A stretch of 64,000 bases of DNA from Bugula neritina (lineage: Eukaryota > Bryozoa > Gymnolaemata > Cheilostomatida > Bugulidae), in the NCBI GenBank assembly GCA_964035545.1, contig OZ037766.1, positions 11,479,722 through 11,543,721 on the forward strand. Reading direction: 5' to 3'. Shown piece after piece: positions 22,901 through 34,870 of this stretch (positions are counted from its first letter, which is position 1; each line of letters starts with the position of its first letter). The position numbers and the translations under genes were made by a program. The notes under the pieces are model-generated. The model was not told the DNA's origin, searched no databases, and saw nothing but the letters and a program-made list of their open reading frames with translations.

Positions 22901-25900
22901 ATATTATTAAATGATTGAAACTTTAGCCTAAAAAGTGCTGCCTATTTTTATTTAATTATGGTATTGATAATGAAAGAATAGAATACTTATTTTGGTTAAT
23001 ATTGTATTTACACCACTGCCTTGTTTACCTGGATTTTTCAAAGCTTGGGTTACATGCTTCGGTTTTTCTTTGCAGTTGAGTGGTGCTGGCTGTTGCTTAT
23101 GCGATAGATTTGCACTTGGAAGAGGTTCCACGGGGGTACGAGTATCTGTAGATATGGGATTGCCAGTTGGTTGTTTAGGCAGTGTCTTTTTACTCAACAG
23201 TTTGGGAGGAATGAGCAAGGCAGCTGGCATCATTGACATGTCTATTTTCTTCTGCTTGGTTTGAGTATCAGAAATAGAAGAGGCAGAGAGTGGGCTTTGA
23301 GCGTGAGCTGGAAGATTCTCCTTGTCAACAGTTGAAAATGCAGGTAAGCCAACCGGAGAGGTTTGTTTGAGTTTGTGTTCACTACTAATACTACTACTGC
23401 TACTAGAGCTGGAATGAGGAGAGTTTGCAATAGTATTTGTGGACGGCTTTATGCCTCGTAATTTCCTGTATTCGCTAAGAGTTAAAGTTGAGCGTTTGGG
23501 TGCAGGTGCTGCAGGTGGTACAGATACTGCCGGTGCTGCTAGTACATCAGGTGTGGCAGGTGTGGCAGGTACAACAGGTGCTGAAGCCACTACTATAAGA
23601 AACCAATTATAGGAGACAAATCAACAAATGATCAAAGTGAAGTTAAGGTATCAATAGACTCTTTGAGTTGTTATGCATACAGGAAAATTTTACATTATCG
23701 CAGCCCTGCATGTCAAAGTAATCAGTTTCAAACAATCCAAATCATTATAGCACATGGTTTGAAAGTAAACTGTAAATGTAAATCTATACCAAGACAACAG
23801 ACAGTATAAACACATTGGGTGAATAAATAAAGCTAGACTACAACGTGCATTACCTTTTTTTACAGGTGTGCATATGTACATTATTTAACTAATTTAAATT
23901 ACTGGATGTTAAATTCTACCTGATTATACTTGCTTCTAGAATAAAAAGTAGTTGTAACTTTGAGTTAATTACTGTGATCATCACAATGATCTCAGCTTTT
24001 TAGTTTAGTAGCATCAAAATTTATTGCAATCCAAATAAATATTTTTCCATTAATTTTTTTTGCATATTGGAACATTTAGTATTGGCAATAAGCTGTGTAA
24101 CATTTTATTAGCATTTCATACTGTTTGCTTTGCTATGTTCAATTTAGTATGCATTTGAATGCATTGATAAATTTACCTTCTTCAAACTTTTCAAACAAGC
24201 TATCCAAATCTTCAGCTTCAATATTATCAATACCTGAAACAGGAAAAATAAGCCATTGAAAAGACACCAAGTTGTCCAAACAGGAAAAATGAAGCAATTA
24301 AAGCACGTATATGTAAATCAGTATATTAGCAGTAAATCTGTCGAGGGACATGTTTAACCAAAAAACAAAGCCTCAATATTGCTCTGCATCAAACAAAAGC
24401 TCATTTTAATGGATTTTTATTTCAATGCAGGCAATTTCAGCAAGGCAGGGAGGGGCATCTCAAGTTCATCAGTGAAATACAAATAAAAAGTCACACTCGA
24501 CTGTATCATGTAATGGTAAGTAAGCCTTACCTTTTTGCCAATACAAACAATACAAAAACACCGAAGTATTACAGGATATCTGGCATCCAATCATAACATA
24601 TACCTAAGATTGAGAAGTTGTTGTCATCTAACCCAGAGGGGACTTCCAGGCTTTCAGTCAACGAGTCAACAGGAAGAACTGTTGATATTATTGAGTCAAA
24701 CACATGGTGACCTTGAAGCTCATCAAACTCGTCCACAAGCTGCTCGGGGTTATAAGGATTACACCCGACACAGCTTTCGTCAAAACCAGACGAGCTAAAT
24801 ACCATTTGCTATAAAATCAGACAAATATAGTAGGGAAGGCAACAAATAACCAAATTATTGAATTTATACTACATCTTGTTCACAATGTTCTCAGGTAATT
24901 CATACAGGTTAGCAACAATACTGTGACAATATAAATATTCACAATGGTCAAGTTGAGTATGAGCTTGAAAAAGCATGAATTAAAATAGAAGTCATTGACT
25001 TTTTATATACGTATTATGATCATATTTGACCATCAAAGTGATTTTATGACTTATATTCATTGCATACTGAAACTAGGCTATTCTTATTTTCAGTGTTCAA
25101 TAATAACAAATTAAACATTAGGATATAATAAATCTGAAAAATCAAGAGTTTCTATATATCACCTAACTTTAGTCAAGACCTACAATATTTAAGACAATAG
25201 TAAAGCACTTGAAACAAATTTTGTATGACGCTCCTAAGACCATTAGTGAACTCCCGAGTAAACTTTGTGATGGCACCTACCCAATCACAGGATGAATTGT
25301 GTTGAAAGAAAGTATTTATTCTAACATATACTCCAAAATATTATCAATACATGCTCTTGCAAGTCTAACCTAGTATGCTAAAACTTTTACACAACTACCT
25401 GATCAGACATGTGAATATACTGATTAAATTTATTGGCACTATTAAAATTCACAACTCACCAAGTTATTATTCAAGTAGATGGTGAGATTATAAAACTGAC
25501 ACATGTGAAATAATAAATGGCAGTCACCTGCTTCATTTGCAGAGCAGCATAATTTTCAAGACTAGCCATAGGTCTATATGTGCTGAGAGATGATCTTCTT
25601 AGATTATGAAAAGTTATAGGAGTGGTCCGTGCACAACAAAACTCAAAACTTTGGTCTACTGGTTTTAACTGATAATTAAACTCATCAGTAGACTCTACAT
25701 CAATTATCTCTTCATCTGACCCATCTCTAACAACATGAACAAAATTTCATATTTTTCAATGCAAAGAAAAATAGATAAACTGTACAATAGTTGTTCGAAT
25801 CTCGATTTTTAAAAAATGCATAGATTAACTTTTGATTTCAATAAACCCGTGGAAAAAGAATATAACACATTGTTTATCTTACTGTTCGCCTTCAGTCAAC

Positions 25901-25902
25901 AT
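19972..25902 (-). CDS. PGC-1 family transcriptional coactivator (PPARGC1/PPRC1/spargel homologue), 12 exons
   Basis: Nuclear coactivator of mitochondrial and metabolic gene expression in known family members. Joined exons: 25902-25883, 25726-25528, 24808-24604, 24233-24177, 23592-23029, 22818-22723, 22634-22562, 22423-22250, 21872-21633, 21452-21342, 20912-20653, 20069-19972. All phases match, and 2097 nt gives 698 aa plus stop. In order: acidic N-terminus (MLTEGEQDGSDEEIID) with LPVDSLTESLEVPSG, similar to the PGC-1 activation domain; a Pro/Ala/Ser-rich region with LTLSEYRKLR (about 196-205); the DHDYC host-cell-factor motif at 352-356; LQTLL (LxxLL) at 372-376; an SR-rich segment (about 465-580); an RRM with RNP2 VVYVGG (611-616) and RNP1 NYGLVTF (649-655); and a C-terminal SYADVD like the vertebrate NYADLD. 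Which vertebrate paralogue is closest cannot be told from this sequence alone. The start is the only ATG in phase with exon 2. Confidence 0.9.
20653..20912 (-). CDS. PGC-1 homologue RRM exon
   Basis: This exon encodes most of the RNA-recognition motif, from RRVVYVGGI-like start through FGEIEKVSI to AYAAVE. The run VVYVGG...FGEIE...NYGLVTF...AYAAVE lines up with the PGC-1 RRM (VVYVGKI...FGEIEE...YGFITY...FAALEN). It ends GAA A|GTAAGT and joins AG|GGAAAT of the last exon. Confidence 0.92.
22723..22818 (-). CDS. PGC-1 homologue exon with HCF-binding DHDYC and LxxLL motifs
   Basis: This 96-nt exon encodes GHTDHDYCESTTRSTCHRD and then NELQTLLDKIP. DHDY is the host-cell-factor binding tetrapeptide ([D/E]HxY) known in PGC-1 family members, and DHDYC is the form seen there. 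LQTLL fits the nuclear-receptor LxxLL box, though here it follows rather than precedes DHDY. Both splice junctions restore glycine codons. Confidence 0.88.
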
Positions 25903-28900
25903 GCTTGCAGCTTATTCAGGTCAAATGTTATCCAAGAAACTTCTGATAATAAATAACTTGCTGAACAGATTATCTGACAATGCTGCAAAATAAATTATGC
26001 ATCTAAGTTTAAAGTCTCCAAAATTGTTAAATAAATTACGAACTTATGACAAAGTTGAAGTAAATATAAAAACATGTTTTAGAAAAAAGTATGGCCTGTT
26101 TGCTTCATTAAGAAACCATACTGTAAAAGTCTTCAATAAACACACTAGTAGGACTAATCACATCTACTGATAGTATTAGTATTGGTGAGTAGTTCTGCTA
26201 GCACTATTTTAACTACGTCTACACTCAACACTGTTTCTTGTATTTGAAAATTTCAAAATAAGCAGTGTACCTGAAGTTTAACTTAAAGCTAGAGTTACTT
26301 GGCATAGCTCCTAGTCCTGAGTCATTATCTTTATGATTATCATTATAAATTTAATGAATAACCATTATTCATTAGCTCTAGTCTAACCAGTAAAATTTTA
26401 TGTTCACTTTTACAGTTTTAGTTTTACTTTTAAGTTGTACTTGTTACTTTTATTTACTTTTCGTCTTGATCAACTTCAAGATTCCATTTGGCTTTGTAGC
26501 AGTAGTGTCAATAATATTAATAATGATTATTCTAATCATTATGCTGAAACAATCAAATTTTAATTAGTTTTTACTGATCTAGTGACGATTTACTACTGTC
26601 TATTGATTTAGTCACTTAAGCCATCAGTAAATTTTTTTATGCAGACATTAACGTGAAACTGAAAGTGATCATCATGATCATCATGATGGACTCCTATTTG
26701 ACTTTCACTTTGTTCAAACAAAATGAAAATCATCAAATTAAACATGAACATTATCATTACAATTATCAGATTATGATTAAATTGAAATTAAAATAAAAAT
26801 TGAAATGAAAATGATCACTTCATTAAATTTAATAACGGTTTAACTTTAAGACCTCAACAGTCAACTTCAAGTTCAAGTTCATCTATATTACTATAATTTA
26901 AGAATAACTATAAGTATAAGTATAACTATAAGTTTTTTGCTTTAAGTTTAAATTATTGCAAATTTGCATTTTCGTTGCAAACTGAAACAATTAGTATTAC
27001 TACTAGTATTAGAATTTAAATCTTGAAACAATGACATTGACTAAAGTCCTCAAAATGAAACTATCACATGGCACGATGCTTGAACAACGTGGTTTGTGAC
27101 CCTTGTGAGTAGGACGTGACGTACGCGCTTGGTTGCTAAACAACACGTGGTTCTTTACTGTAATGATGAGCTTGCGCTATATAAACAAAATATAGAAAGC
27201 GCCGTTGTTGCTTCTCATATCTCAAGTGCTAACCAATAAAAGGACATATTCATATTTTTTGAAGCTGACCTGGCTCGCATTTACTTAGTGTTTTCCATCT
27301 TTGTGTAAGAATTACTTTGGCATGCAGCACAGATTGCATTGAAGTTTGCAAGTAGAGAAGCTCATTATAATATAAATACTGATACTGCTGCAATAGGAGC
27401 TCAAGTGGGGACATCAAAAACAAAATATTATAAGGTAATAGAAACCATTTGATTATTTTATAAGCGATATCTATGACACCACCATAAAACTTATTAATTT
27501 AAGATAAGAATAGTTGAGAAGATATATTTGTTCAATATAAACATGTTTTAATTTTTTGCTATATAATATATTTTTGATAAATAGGTAATTTCAGCATTCA
27601 AAAACTGCCTGTACTTTGCAGGCCTTCAGTTAACATTTTGAAAATAAGTTGAATGAAAAGTCTTGCAGTATCACCTTTATACTAGACTAGCCAACCTACA
27701 TTTAAGAATTATTGGTATAGGAATTGATAAATTTAATTTGCAGCTAACATAAAATCACCTTATATAATATAGAGGCTAATTAACAAGATAATAATATGTG
27801 TTACTGCATACTAGTACCACTATTATCACTATATAGCTTAAAACACCTTGAACTTTTACAAATGGGTATATTCAAGCTGTTGAATTTGCCAGTCTGAATT
27901 CCTGCTTGTTACTTTAAACAGTTCAGTTTATAAAAGTTGTCCTTGTCAGCTGGTAGGGGTAACCTGGTGCCTACCATGAAGTGTTTACACCATTGGGAGA
28001 ATATGCACAGTGCATGCTTGATAGATACAACATCGTACCTCAAAATAGCTGCTGACTCGGCATATAGAAGCATGAAATCCATAGACAAGTAACACTGTAG
28101 CCAATGCATACATTATAAAGTATAACAAAAACTATTTACAATATCAAACAATTGATTTTTATTTAGTACTAAGCAGAACTAAAAGTTATCACGGTCAGCA
28201 AGCATTGACACTTGAGAAATAATAAAAGGTTGACCCAACACCGTCTGCATTGCATTACATTACTGCTTTATTGGATAAACATAGCAAATGTATTTATAAG
28301 TTAAATGTTTTCAGAGTATAGGTAATGATTTAGAACTTAACTGATTGTCACAACTGGCTCACTTTTGATTAACTCTATGGGTAATTCTTCAACTATGGCT
28401 TCAGTATTTTTCTCAGTTTGCAGTAATAACAATACATGCATTCACAGATTTATCTCTGTGTCTGAATAATTTTAATAATATTTTTCTTAACTAGCTAAAA
28501 CATAATCAAATTATTGTTGCTAGATAATATTATGTTATTTATATAGTTAGATAGAGCAAATGTAAAACTATAAGACACTTACCTAAAATGCATGCTTTAT
28601 CTTTTGTACTCAAATTTATAACAGCATATGCTAAGTAATTATAGTCAATGGAGTTGTTTTTTTATTTAGCCATAATTTTGTTTCCAGATTTATTCATAAC
28701 ATACGTCAGCTAAGCGTAGAAAAGCAATAAAAGTTGTTTAAATTATGCAGTTTCAAACTCGATATATTTTAGCAGTTTATATGAATTAGTTCTATAATCA
28801 AGTCATACTACATTAGTTAGTTTGCCAGATGCTTAACTTAGTGTATTCAATTCTACTTCAGCTGTTTAAGTTTTTAATATAATATTATGGTCTTTTTAGT

Positions 28901-29010
28901 TTTAGAATATAAATATGCTATAACTGCATTGCTTTATACATTCATGCTTTACCATTTTCTTTATTCAGAACTGCACTAAACTCACAAAGCACTTAGAGCA
29001 CCTTATAGTT
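25903..29010. other. Divergent intergenic region between PGC-1 homologue and the coiled-coil gene
   Basis: I see no coding exon here. At 26330-27000 the sequence is simple and AT-rich, with many short near-palindromes such as GATCATCATGATCATCATGAT. The candidate promoter lies at 27060-27290. A splice acceptor (TTATTCAG) at 28961-28968 marks the 5' edge of the exon holding the start codon of the next gene, so an untranslated first exon is expected further left. Confidence 0.65.
27060..27290. promoter_or_regulatory. Candidate promoter region between divergent genes, with TATA box
   Basis: In AT-rich surroundings this stretch is locally CpG-rich. It holds GTGACGTACGCGC (CRE-like core TGACGT), an E-box CACGTG at about 27154, GTTGCTAAACAAC (two opposed GTTG half-sites, loosely like an RFX X-box), TATATAAA at 27178-27185 and CCAAT at about 27232. 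The TATA box faces the plus-strand coiled-coil gene. The minus-strand PGC-1 gene starts 1.2 kb to the left. That it drives either gene is inference. Confidence 0.5.
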
Positions 29011-32000
29011 ATGTCTAACACCAAGTAAGTAGCCATGTTGGGAATTGTTGTGAAAAATAATGTTTGCTGTTTTAATTGTCTAACCTGCCATCAACCTAAT
29101 CTTGGCCTATAAGAACTGTATGTATTATATAACTTGCAGAGTGTGTCATTTGGTCCTTGAACCCCTCCTACGTAACAACATTGGGCTTGTTTGAAATAAT
29201 AACATTTTTGCATTTTTCAAAATTTGTTCATTCATGATTTGTTAATTTGCATAATGAAGGTTAATAAGTTTACCTTCGAACCATTCTAGCCAGGTGATCC
29301 TTGATTATTCATTTTATAAATAGGCTACAGTGCTCCATCGATATATTATCGCTAAGCTTCCGGCGAAGCCTCAATAGTAGAATAGTAGAATACAAGATTT
29401 AACTCACCAATCCATTAAATCCAGTCATTTTGTCCCTATACACACCTACATAAGCTACAAAATGGGGGTTCAAGAATTACCATTACCTAAGGAATTCCTA
29501 AGAAATATACCCATGAGATATGGAGGGGGCATTGTAGTTTCATACTGCCATTATGCATATTGAATACTGTAAAATTAAACTTTAGCTAAACATGCCTTTA
29601 ACTTATAATAATATATGACTTTGCAATGTCCAGGTCTCGTAATATAGCTTTTCGGAGCTTAGAGGTGTCCTCAAACGAGATAATGAAATCAAGGAGAGCA
29701 TATACAGTCCCCCAACAACTCCTACGGAGCTATGAGCTCCCAGCTCTAACTTCAGTTCACACAATTCCAAAAAGATATGAAGAAACTAAACCAGTTAAAC
29801 TACAAGATTTCACACATCAGCAAATTATTGGTGAGTTTAATTTTGTCTCAAAAATTATAAGTAAACATAGTTTAACTTTTGATGTCATATATCGCCATCA
29901 GAGTTCAAAGGTCAACCTCTTTTATTTCTCAATAAAATGTATCAGTTAAATTATATACAACTAATTTGTACACTAAAGTATTTCAACGAGCATGTTTTTA
30001 ATTATTTAAAATACTGTAAAAGGTTTTTAGGTGCTGATTAAAGTAACACTCTTATATTCTCTCCCATGCAATAGGACTTACAGATTATTATACAAATACA
30101 AAATGCTACATTATTCATTATATGGTCTGAGTGTGTAGTACACGCAGAATTGTATAAGTATTCTATTCTCTACCAGCAAATAAATGTTTCTCTGTGAAAA
30201 CTGTTTTAGGTTTCAATTGATATGTATTTAACTTAAATTGTTTTTCTATATTTGAATATTTTACTGGTTATTAGCTTTTTAGAATGAGACATTACCATTC
30301 TACTGTAACCTTCAGTCATATTGAATCCTTTTATTTTAGTAAAGTTTGGTAATGTTGCTGTATTTACGCTAGTATGTGCATGAAAATCATGAAGTCAACA
30401 GTTTTAGGTTGAAATTTGTGCGACTGGTTTTTCAGCTTTAGGTGAGCTTATAAATCGGCAATCTCATGAAAAGCAGGAAACATTTAGTCGTCTGGCTGTG
30501 GAGAAAGCTGTAGCTAGTACTTGGGAAGCTGCGCATCAGATAAAAGTGGAAGCTGTACAGGAGGCTTTGAACGCTTTGCAAATACAACATGAAAAACAAC
30601 TGAAAAAACTCTCTAGACAACATGAAAGAAGAGTCAAGGTTTGTTACAAGGACAACTTATACATATTTTGTAAATCTTCAATAAATTTGCAAAAAGATTG
30701 ATAGTTTAGTTATGCACTTGCGGCCACTTTTACCAGCTGCAGCAACTTATTTAGCTTTGACTTTGGATTATAAGCTATGCTTCAAGTCATTTGAAGAAAT
30801 CACTGTAGAGCCAACTGCTGTGAAAAGCCTTTGAATGTGTATTGTAAAGTGTTTTGTTTATTATTATAGTTTATAAGGTAATATGCCTCTATTGTTTTAT
30901 CAAAACTGAATAAATAGTGACTGCACTGTAATGCATGCAGTGTTGTGGTTGTTATTAAATGCCATTGTTATGAAAACATTTAGATGTATTGCTTGATTAT
31001 TATTATATTAAGTTATATTAGGTGCATTATTTTTTTCAGGTCAACAAGTTGCTAAAGCACTTTACTGGCATTTTTGACTTGCTTAGATTTAAAAACCAAA
31101 TTTCTAAGTTAAGGGTATTGTGTCACCCACCAATTTTTATTAGAAAGCTGATGAATTTCTTGAAAATCCTGAGGTTTATGGACTGGGAACTTTACCTTGA
31201 GCTATATTATTACTACTGTCTGAAAGTTTTTAGGCTTTACAAGAGAGATGGCCCAGGTTTTATTTGATTACCAGCCAAACTGTGTAGCATAGTACTTTTT
31301 GTAAATAGTTTCTTTGGATACTACAGAAGTTCCTCTGATTATACTCACCCAGATCTTGTTAGTCCAAGCAAATCAACTAGTCAATTGATACCACAATTAG
31401 TTTACTGTAAATATAATATACAGTACTGGCTGCTGTTTAAAACGTAAAAACTACTGAACAAAAGTAACTTTCTGCAAAAAGTTAATACTGTATACAGTAG
31501 GTATACTGCTGGGTTTGAATCATTTTTTTCAAGTACTTAAAAAACTTTGAATTTTGTTGCTGTGACTCCTAGCTAACCATCTATTTACGCAATCTTGTAA
31601 ATATTCTATTTTGATGTTATTTAGGAAGAGATATTAACAGTTGAAACTAAAATGCAAAACAAGATGAGAGAAGCTTTGGAAGCTGAAAGAAAGTTGGCTA
31701 ATCAAAAGTTGGAAGAGACAATTAATAAAGTAAGCGTAATTTTACAGATATATTGTAGATAAATGGAAAATTTGTTTACATAAAGTAAAACATTTTACCG
31801 CAAAAAGTTATATTTCTTGCATATTAACCTTATAATCAGTTGTAGCTAGTTCTAGGTACCTGGATACATAAATAGCGGCTATTACTATTTTTCTGTCAAA
31901 TAAAAAATAGTCTTTTTTTATAGGTTATGGCTTGGCTTGGGCTTTAAAGAAAATTTTTTTGCAACATTAATTTGCGGAAAAATTTAATAAAATTTGATTT

Positions 32001-33654
32001 TATTTTATAACACTGTTTATATGTCATTCATTGAGAAAACACCAACTATAAAGCTAGTTGAATAATGTATATATTTACTTGTTGTATTTAAAAAATTGGA
32101 TCTTTCAATTACAAAATATAAAATTTCTGGATAGAAAGTCATACGTAGCATTATTTAGACAAGTCAGCATTACTTGGATAATCCAGTATTGTTTGGGCAA
32201 GTCAATTTCATGCATTGGAGCTCTTGAAAAGCTTCACATTCACAGCTTTTACATTATATAACTCACATCGCTCTTAATTTGAAAGAATAAATAAAAATAA
32301 CTAATGAAGAAATGTTAAATTATTTTTTGTGAGCATAAATTGAGTCCATTGTCTTAATTCATCTGTGTAATGACTTTAGGATTTTATACTTTACTCAGAA
32401 TATAACAGTTCATTTTAGATAACTTTTCATGTATTATGAACACTTGTTTGTGCTTTTTTATATTTTATTGTGTTAAAATGAGCAATTTGCAAAAAGCTTT
32501 TTTATTAATCATAAATTAGGTTTTTAACTAAGAGCTGTTAGTGGCACATTATATAAATTCATTTAAAGCTTTTTTGGCATATAATGAATTTCAGTGACCA
32601 GTTATCAATATTTTATTTATTTAAAGTTAATTTAACTAGCTTTAGACAACAGTTCTTTAAAATTATTTACAAAATAACAAGCTATGAATAAGTTGCAATA
32701 GCTGGCTGTAGCTGATTACATTGCTTTCACTATTTCTTGGTGTGCAGGTAAAAGCAAACTGTGCAACGCAACTAAGGTTAGCAGTGGAAGCAGCCCGTGA
32801 ACAAGAAAGAGAAATTGCTAAAATTCAACTGGAGCATGCACAAAGGTAAATTTAATTTTCTCTACTATATGTAAAATTATATAAACCAACTAGAATTATT
32901 TTTTAGCTTTTTTCAAATGACAATTTCCAAGTCTCAACAGCACAGATTTGATTAGTTTTAAAAAAGCCATTAGAGCAATAAATGCCTACAAAAATATAGC
33001 CTAGTTTTTCTCAGGCATGGCGAATTTGGGAACTGTAAACTTTTTAAACTAGCAGGGTCTTACAAATTTCTAAATATCTGCATTTCGAATGCAAGCATAA
33101 TCGTGAATTACCAATATCCTTGATCCATATTAAAATCTGCAAATAACAAGTATATATACTGAGACTTATAAGCGTGTACAAAATTATTATATCTCATTTG
33201 TAAGTTGCTTCTTATGAATAGGGAATTTGAATCAACTCTGGAGGATACTAAAAAACTTTTACAAAAAGAAAAAGAACAAACATTAGAAAAACTGAAAGAG
33301 AAGATGAATAAAGAGCAGCTTGATGCTATCAAGAAAGTTCATGAAGAAGAACTAGTTATACGGCAGTCAGCACTAGCTGAGTTAAGAGCACATCTTGAAA
33401 TGAAAATTGACAGCCTAAACAACAAAATAAATGAGCTGGAAAAAGAGATTTTAGCTCGAGATGAGATTATTGAATCAGTGCAGAGTAAGAGGGAGTTGTT
33501 GTATGATCAACTTGTACAAGCTCAAACAGATTTTCAACATTTTATAGATCATCACCCACGATTTGATAGTGGTCAAACTAATTATTTGTTACCTAATGTA
33601 ATAGCAAATCCTCAAATACTCAATCCTTACCTTGAGAAGCAGCTCAATCCTTAG
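29011..33654 (+). CDS. Coiled-coil protein, C6orf163-like, 6 coding exons
   Basis: Joined exons: 29011-29024, 29634-29830, 30436-30638, 31625-31729, 32748-32845, 33222-33654. They total 1050 nt, so 349 aa, with all phases consistent. The first 70 residues are basic and Pro-containing (MSNTKSRNIAFRSLEV...). From about residue 71 to 300 the protein is almost uninterrupted heptad-like, Glu/Lys/Ala/Leu-rich coiled coil. The end has FQHFIDHHPRFDSGQTNYLLP, which resembles the C-terminus of vertebrate C6orf163 (FQKYINYTFP..SPGHADFILP as I recall it). The length is also close to that protein's roughly 330 residues. Coiled coils align easily, so the C-terminal motif is the main support. Function is not established. 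A polyadenylation signal follows at 33846. Confidence 0.8.
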
Positions 33655-33845
33655 CTATTGCCATTTCATAATTTTTCATATATTATTATATATGTGTATT
33701 TTGTAATTTATTACATAAAATATTTGATTAAGTCATGATTTTGTGCTCATGGATACGAGATATGTGCATTAGTTTGTGTTAAAAAAAAATTTGAAAAGCG
33801 ATTTTGCAATAACAAATATAAATAATCAACCACTTTGTTTTATAA

Positions 33846-33851
33846 AATAAA
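33846..33851 (+). terminator. Polyadenylation signal AATAAA of the C6orf163-like gene
   Basis: AATAAA lies about 190 nt after the stop codon at 33652-33654. It is the best signal in this AT-rich stretch, but others are possible. Confidence 0.55.
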
Positions 33852-34659
33852 CTTTTAGATGACATATATTTGAAAACGATAAGTATATAATTAAACTGAC
33901 GTTATGATGAAATATAAGAATAATTATGATAAAGCTTCAAAAATGCATTATTTGAGTTTTTTACATTTAATTTTAATGCATGCTTTAAATCTGTTATAAT
34001 ATATAGTCATTCGTTTTTTCAACACAATTAACAATTGTGGTCAAGGTATGCTGCATATTTCTATTTATGCTAAATAAATTTATGAAATTTAGTGCCAAGC
34101 TTCATTTACGTAAACTGCTTTGTTTTATTTAATTGTTTTTAGCACACCTATCAGTTTTCCTCAGACTTTGATCACTGACAATAATTATTGTAACAAATTA
34201 TTTATACTGTCTTGATGAGCGGTTCAGAATATCCAAAAGCATTGTGGGAGTTGTCTCCCCAGAGTTAAACAAACTCTGGAGAAGTTAATCACGATCTCAT
34301 AAAAGCTGCATAGCAGTCAATCCAGTTAAAAGGCTCGAGATACAGATCGCTCTTCATTAGATAGTAGTAAAATAGCGAGCGTGCAAAACATCACGTTGGT
34401 TTGAGCTCAACTAAAATTGAGTAGACTTTGGGTGCTAGAGCCTTCTATGATATTTGTTGAAGAAATTGAAGCCATCAATCTACTTCTAAACTAAAGTAAG
34501 TAAATGTGCGATAAATATATAATTTGTTGGGCTCAAAGTCATTGGGTGACACTGACAGTGACACTCTGAACTGACAGTGACACTTAGAGTTACTCAGTTA
34601 GACTTACTCTTAGTCACCTACCCTGACACAGTGACAGTGACTACCACTACCAGTAGTGT

Positions 34660-34870
34660 ACGGGCAATAGAAGTACTAGTTTGAGTTAACACTGTTACTA
34701 GTTAGTGGTTACTACTACTAGTGTGACAGTAGACGTAGTAGTCAGTAGACGTAGTACTAGTAGTCAGTAGACGTAGTAGTCAGTAGACGTAGTAGTCAGT
34801 AGGCGTAGTACTAGGTCTAGTAGTCAGTAGACCTAGTACTAGTAGTCAGTAGACGTAGTGCCAGTAGAAC
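34660..34870. repeat. GTAGT-rich minisatellite
   Basis: Units of about 16 bp (CAGTAGACGTAGTAGT) and longer variants with an extra ACTAGT are repeated about ten times. They sit within a wider 34540-35060 stretch of degenerate GTGACA/GTAGT repeats. Every third base or so is part of GTA or AGT. No gene overlaps it. Confidence 0.8.

Noticed and set aside
22992-23264. Plus-strand 90-codon open frame
   Set aside because: It is the complement of the large PGC-1 exon 23029-23592.
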